Shown here: positions 7,664-10,002 of the stretch, one piece after another
Position numbering within the stretch: position 1 is the first letter of the stretch
Layout of the letters: each line of letters starts with the position of its first letter
NCBI GenBank assembly: GCA_947474415.1
Contig: CANJKD010000035.1
Coordinates: 1 to 10,002 of the forward strand
DNA from: Burkholderiales bacterium
GTDB taxonomy: Bacteria > Pseudomonadota > Gammaproteobacteria > Burkholderiales > Burkholderiaceae_C
Length of the DNA: 10,002 nt
Reading direction: 5' to 3'
Program-made: the position numbers and the translations under genes
The notes under the pieces: model-generated
The model's input: only the letters and a program-made list of their open reading frames with translations
What the model was told of the DNA's origin: nothing
Database searches by the model: none

Positions 7664-7975
7664 GTGCTGACCGTCAACATACGCGAGGCAAAGGCCCAGA
7701 GGTCTCGCCTGTTGTGGGCAGTTGAAGCCGGTGAAGAAGTGCTCATTGCCCGCGCAGGCCGCCCCGTGGCAAAACTGGTCGGGCTTGCGCCTGATGCACC
7801 TCATGCGCCTGATGCACCTGTTGCAACTCGCCGTCGCTTCGGCATGCTCGCCGGTCGATACACCGTACCCGAAGATTTCGATGCACCACTGCCTGACCAC
7901 CTGCTTGCCTTGTTCGGCACTCCTCCGGTACGGGTCCACGATGCCCTGCCCTTCGATTCAACTGACCAGGAATGA
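7664..7975 (+). CDS. Phd/YefM-type (prevent-host-death family) antitoxin, no toxin partner
   Basis: A 103-residue protein starting at GTG. The N-terminal half matches the Phd/YefM antitoxin fold that binds [17 protein letters not shown] (4-17), [18 protein letters not shown] (22-39). The C-terminal part ([20 protein letters not shown], 56-75, then LPDHLLALF, 76-84) matches the toxin-binding tail usually seen in antitoxins paired with PIN-domain VapC toxins. Two things are unusual. An [12 protein letters not shown] duplication sits between the halves, and about 19 further residues follow the usual LALF end. No toxin gene follows: rfbA begins 5 nt after the stop. It lies 58 bp after rfbD and provides the rfbA ribosome site in its own 3' end. 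It may act as a DNA-binding autoregulator, an antidote to a toxin encoded elsewhere, or a decaying remnant. Confidence 0.85.
   Translation: MLTVNIREAKAQRSRLLWAVEAGEEVLIARAGRPVAKLVGLAPDAPHAPDAPVATRRRFGMLAGRYTVPEDFDAPLPDHLLALFGTPPVRVHDALPFDSTDQE
7787..7819 (+). repeat. Tandem duplication inside the antitoxin gene
   Basis: The 15-mer GCGCCTGATGCACCT occurs at 7787-7801 and again, identical, at 7805-7819, giving an 18-bp period. It is in frame and encodes APDAPH followed by APDAPV in the linker between the DNA-binding and toxin-binding halves. Perfect identity at the third positions suggests a recent duplication. Confidence 0.9.
7968..7971 (+). promoter_or_regulatory. Ribosome binding site that fixes the rfbA start
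   Basis: AGGA directly abuts an ATG at 7972 but lies 9 nt before the in-frame ATG at 7981. The second spacing is normal and the first is too short, so rfbA most likely starts at 7981. The site is inside the end of the antitoxin gene, which implies that translation of the two genes is linked. Confidence 0.65.
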
Positions 7976-7980
7976 CCCCC

Positions 7981-8868
7981 ATGCCCGCCCACCGCAAAGG
8001 CATCCTCCTCGCCGGGGGCTCCGGCACCCGCCTGCACCCGGCCACGCTGGCGATGAGCAAACAGCTCTTGCCGGTGTACGACAAGCCGATGGTCTACTAC
8101 CCGCTCGCCACGTTGATGCTCGCCGGCATCCGCGACATCCTGCTCATCAGCACGCCGCAAGACACGCCGCGCTTCCAGGCGCTGCTGGGTGACGGCAGCC
8201 AGTGGGGCCTGAACATCGGCTTTTGCGTGCAGCCCAGCCCCGATGGCCTGGCGCAGGCCTTCATCCTTGGCCGCAGCTTCGTCGACAACCAGCCCAGCGC
8301 GCTGGTGCTGGGCGACAACATCTTCTACGGCCATGCCTTCCAGGGCCTGCTGCGGCAGGCCACGCAACGCGCCACCGGCGCTTCGGTGTTCGCCTACCAC
8401 GTGACCGACCCGGAGCGCTATGGCGTGGTCGCATTCGACGCCCACAAGCAAGCCCTCAGCATCGAGGAAAAGCCCAAGGCGCCGAAGAGCAACTACGCCG
8501 TCACCGGCCTGTACTTCTACGACGAACAGGTGTGCGACATCGCGGCCGGCATCAAGCCTTCGCCGCGCGGTGAACTGGAAATCACCGACGTCAACGCCGC
8601 CTACCTGGCCCAGGGCCAGTTGCATGTCGAGATCATGGGCCGAGGCTATGCGTGGCTCGACACCGGCACGCACGACAGCCTGCTCGAAGCCAGCCAGTTC
8701 ATTGCCACGCTGGAAAAGCGCCAGGGCCTGAAGGTGGCCTGCCCCGAAGAGATCGCCTTCCGCTCGGGCTGGATCAGCGCCGAGCAGCTCGAACGCCTTG
8801 CGCAGCCGATGCTGAAGAACGGCTACGGCCAGTACCTGCAACGCGTGCTGACCGACAAGGTGTACTGA
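7981..8868 (+). CDS. rfbA: Glucose-1-phosphate thymidylyltransferase
   Basis: A 295-residue cytoplasmic nucleotidyltransferase, also called RmlA, that makes dTDP-glucose from dTTP and glucose-1-phosphate, the first and usually feedback-controlled step of dTDP-L-rhamnose synthesis. Motifs: [11 protein letters not shown] (12-22), [17 protein letters not shown] (26-42), [11 protein letters not shown] (84-94), the metal-binding Asp112 in [12 protein letters not shown] (162-165), [10 protein letters not shown] (172-181), ELEITDVN (198-205) and the second metal-binding Asp227 in [10 protein letters not shown]. The start at 7981 is chosen over 7972 because of ribosome-site spacing. Length matches the family. 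It is separated from rfbD by the antitoxin gene and overlaps rfbC by one base (TGATG). Confidence 0.97.
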   Translation: MPAHRKGILLAGGSGTRLHPATLAMSKQLLPVYDKPMVYYPLATLMLAGIRDILLISTPQDTPRFQALLGDGSQWGLNIGFCVQPSPDGLAQAFILGRSFVDNQPSALVLGDNIFYGHAFQGLLRQATQRATGASVFAYHVTDPERYGVVAFDAHKQALSIEEKPKAPKSNYAVTGLYFYDEQVCDIAAGIKPSPRGELEITDVNAAYLAQGQLHVEIMGRGYAWLDTGTHDSLLEASQFIATLEKRQGLKVACPEEIAFRSGWISAEQLERLAQPMLKNGYGQYLQRVLTDKVY

Positions 8869-9527
8869 TGCAAGTGATCCCCACCGCCATTGCCGATGTG
8901 CTGATCTTCGAGCCGAAGCTCTTTGGCGACGAGCGCGGCTTCTTCATGGAAAGCTTCAACCACAAGGCCTTCGCTGCCGCCGTGGGCCATGAGGTGCAGT
9001 TCGTTCAAGACAACCATTCGCGCTCGGCCCGCGGCGTGTTGCGCGGCCTGCACTACCAGCTGCCGCCGCACGCACAAGGCAAGCTCGTGCGCGTGACGCA
9101 AGGCTGCGTGTTCGACGTGGCCGTCGACATCCGGCCCGACAGCCCCACTTTCGGCAAATGGGTGGGCGCGGAACTCAGCGAATCCAATCACCGCCAGCTC
9201 TGGATCCCGCCCGGCCTGGCGCATGGCTTCCTGGTGCTCAGCGACAGCGCTGACTTCCTCTACAAGACCACCGACTACTACGCCCCTCAAGCCGAGCGCT
9301 CGCTGCGTTGGGACGATGAGCGCGTCGGCATTGCCTGGCCCGATCCCGGCGTTCCGGTGCTGCTGTCAGGCAAGGACGCAGCAGCGCCCGGGTTGGCAGA
9401 GGAAGTGGTCTGTGCTTACGAGTCCGGCGACGGCCCGCTCACGGCCAGTCATCTCGCCAGCGTTCGCAAAGCGGCAAAGTCCAGCATGCCCAAGGGCAAG
9501 CTGGTGGCCAAGCAAAACCGCTTCTGA
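8868..9527 (+). CDS. rfbC: dTDP-4-dehydrorhamnose 3,5-epimerase with C-terminal extension
   Basis: A 219-residue cupin enzyme, also called RmlC, catalysing the third step of dTDP-L-rhamnose synthesis, epimerisation at C3 and C5 of dTDP-4-keto-6-deoxyglucose. Motifs: DERGFFMESF (21-30), FVQDNHSRS (45-53), RGLHYQ with catalytic His62 (59-64), QGKLVRV with Lys72 (70-76), DVAVDIRPDSPTFGKW (83-98), IPPGLAHGF (113-121), Tyr132 (FLYKTTDYY) and IAWP (155-158). RmlC usually ends near residue 180-185. Here about 35 extra residues follow, including a basic, Ala/Ser/Lys-rich end (VRKAAKSSMPKGKLVAKQNRF, about 199-219 when read from the two adjoining blocks VRKAAKSSMPKG and KLVAKQNRF). AAGG at 8857-8860 is placed correctly for the ATG at 8868, which overlaps the rfbA stop. 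Confidence 0.95.
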   Translation: MQVIPTAIADVLIFEPKLFGDERGFFMESFNHKAFAAAVGHEVQFVQDNHSRSARGVLRGLHYQLPPHAQGKLVRVTQGCVFDVAVDIRPDSPTFGKWVGAELSESNHRQLWIPPGLAHGFLVLSDSADFLYKTTDYYAPQAERSLRWDDERVGIAWPDPGVPVLLSGKDAAAPGLAEEVVCAYESGDGPLTASHLASVRKAAKSSMPKGKLVAKQNRF

Positions 9528-9539
9528 CGCGAGGCCCCA

Positions 9540-9555
9540 GGGCGCACCAGCGCCC
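9540..9555 (+). terminator. GC-rich hairpin after rfbC, possible terminator
   Basis: GGGCGC (9540-9545) and GCGCCC (9550-9555) form a perfect 6-bp stem with the 4-nt loop ACCA, starting 12 nt after the rfbC stop. The downstream bases include only short T groups (CTTGGTTTGG), so an intrinsic terminator would be weak; a role as a 3' end stabiliser is equally possible. Confidence 0.45.
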
Positions 9556-9823
9556 GGCGACTTGGTTTGGTGCCGGTTCCCGGAATCGCGCGGACTACGC
9601 CGGGCCCGAAACCGCAGCCTGTACTCGTTGCACAGGTGGTGACGCCGGCAGACGGTGTGGTCGTGCGGGTGGTGGGTGGCAACATGACACGGCGGCGAGC
9701 TGGTCAACCGGTAGTGCCCAGCCACATTTCAAGCCCATCGCGCCGGGCGCTCAGTGCGATGGCTGCCACGCCGCAGCGTCCGTTCGCATTTGAAACGAAG
9801 CAACTTGAGACATTCCCACCTGC

Positions 9824-9841
9824 ACCGGCACCCGTGCCGGT
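9824..9841. promoter_or_regulatory. 18-bp palindrome, possible activator/operator site
   Basis: ACCGGCAC (9824-9831), two C, then GTGCCGGT (9834-9841): perfect 8-bp arms. Its centre is about 130 bp upstream of the transcription start predicted from the sigma-54-like element at 9938, a normal distance for a sigma-54 activator site. An isolated half-site GTGCCGGT also occurs at 9570-9577. Function is inferred from shape and position only; it could also fold as an RNA hairpin. Confidence 0.4.
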
Positions 9842-9937
9842 CAGGGTTGTAAGGGCCGGCCACCTTGGGTCGGGGACGCCCCCTCAAAACATGCCGTAAA
9901 AAGGGCGTTTGGGCCCGACTCGACCTCGCGCGACGGC

Positions 9938-9953
9938 TGGCATGCGAACTGCA
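9938..9953 (+). promoter_or_regulatory. Sigma-54 (RpoN) -24/-12 promoter candidate
   Basis: TGGCATGCGAACTGCA has the invariant GG (9939-9940) and GC (9951-9952) separated by exactly 10 nt. Compared with the consensus TGGCACG-N4-TTGCA it differs at two of twelve defined positions (T for C in the -24 block, C for T in the -12 block), and a C precedes the block as in the consensus. Transcription would run rightward from about 9964, out of the window. Part of the match is made of one of the repeated octamers, so the two readings compete. Confidence 0.5.
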
Positions 9954-9970
9954 AATGCAGTGATGCGAAC
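9942..9970 (+). repeat. Direct repeat of ATGCGAAC, with a third inverted copy upstream
   Basis: ATGCGAAC is present at 9942-9949 and 9963-9970, with starts 21 bp apart, close to two DNA helical turns. The inverse complement GTTCGCAT is at 9782-9789. Between the two direct copies lies a small inverted repeat, CTGCA-AA-TGCAG (9949-9960). The arrangement looks like operator half-sites for one regulator, but no known site is recognised. Confidence 0.5.
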
Positions 9971-10002
9971 AAATGTTTCCGTTGCACCTTCATTGGTGTG
10001 AC

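Larger units (their letters stand above)
9528..10002. other. Non-coding region downstream of rfbC
   Basis: The 475 bp to the window end hold no convincing gene. Open frames here are Pro/Arg/His-rich and match no family I know. An ATG at 9973 is open to the window edge for ten codons but has no ribosome site. The region does hold several structured elements listed separately: a hairpin just after rfbC, an 18-bp palindrome, repeated octamers and a sigma-54-like promoter, which suggest it is the upstream control region of a + strand gene that begins beyond the window. Confidence 0.65.

Noticed and set aside
9872..9882. GGGG-ACG-CCCC mini hairpin
   Set aside because: A 4-bp stem with a 3-nt loop and no T run is too weak to call a terminator.
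9567..9899. 110-codon open frame after rfbC on the + strand
   Set aside because: Pro/Val/Arg-rich translation with no recognisable domain and no ribosome site. It also runs across the palindrome and hairpin elements, so it is more likely a chance frame in GC-rich DNA.
9973..10002. Start of a gene at ATG 9973 running off the window
   Set aside because: Only ten codons are visible, there is no ribosome site, and the ATG would lie only about 9 nt after the predicted transcription start.

Overview
The window comes from a GC-rich bacterium. It carries one side of an exopolysaccharide (EPS) biosynthesis locus, and every recognisable gene is on the + strand. The codon preference for C/G in third position, the EpsL-type outer-membrane protein next to a WcaJ-type priming transferase, and the overall gene set suggest a betaproteobacterium of the order Burkholderiales (Rubrivivax/Leptothrix/Piscinibacter-like). 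That placement is inference from family resemblance, not a search result.

Layout. (1) 1-477: C-terminal end of the undecaprenyl-phosphate sugar-1-phosphate transferase that starts repeat-unit assembly. (2) 548-1807: EpsL-like outer-membrane beta-barrel. (3) 1804-2826: galE. (4) 2866-4335: bifunctional GDP-mannose pyrophosphorylase/phosphomannose isomerase (manC type). (5) 4336-4580: 245 bp non-coding spacer with a T7 run and inverted repeats, perhaps a transcription boundary. (6) 4581-5606: a DUF535/VirK-YbjX family gene. (7) 5603-8868 and on to 9527: the dTDP-L-rhamnose genes in the order rfbB, rfbD, rfbA, rfbC, interrupted between rfbD and rfbA by a small Phd/YefM-type antitoxin gene with no toxin. 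(8) 9528-10002: 475 bp without a convincing gene. It holds a stop-proximal hairpin, an 18-bp palindrome, three copies of the octamer ATGCGAAC (one inverted) and a good match to a sigma-54 -24/-12 promoter pointing out of the window.

How the genes fit together. The priming transferase loads the first sugar on undecaprenyl phosphate. GalE supplies UDP-galactose, ManC supplies GDP-mannose and RfbBDAC supply dTDP-L-rhamnose, so a polymer with glucose or galactose, mannose and rhamnose is the simplest prediction. EpsL is probably part of the outer-membrane end of the machinery. Start/stop overlaps (epsL-galE, DUF535-rfbB, rfbB-rfbD, rfbA-rfbC) point to polycistronic, translationally coupled expression.

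Most of the window is ordinary EPS precursor metabolism. The parts that do not follow from it are the DUF535 gene coupled to rfbB, the orphan antitoxin inside the rhamnose genes, the C-terminal extension of RfbC, and the dense regulatory-looking region at the right end.
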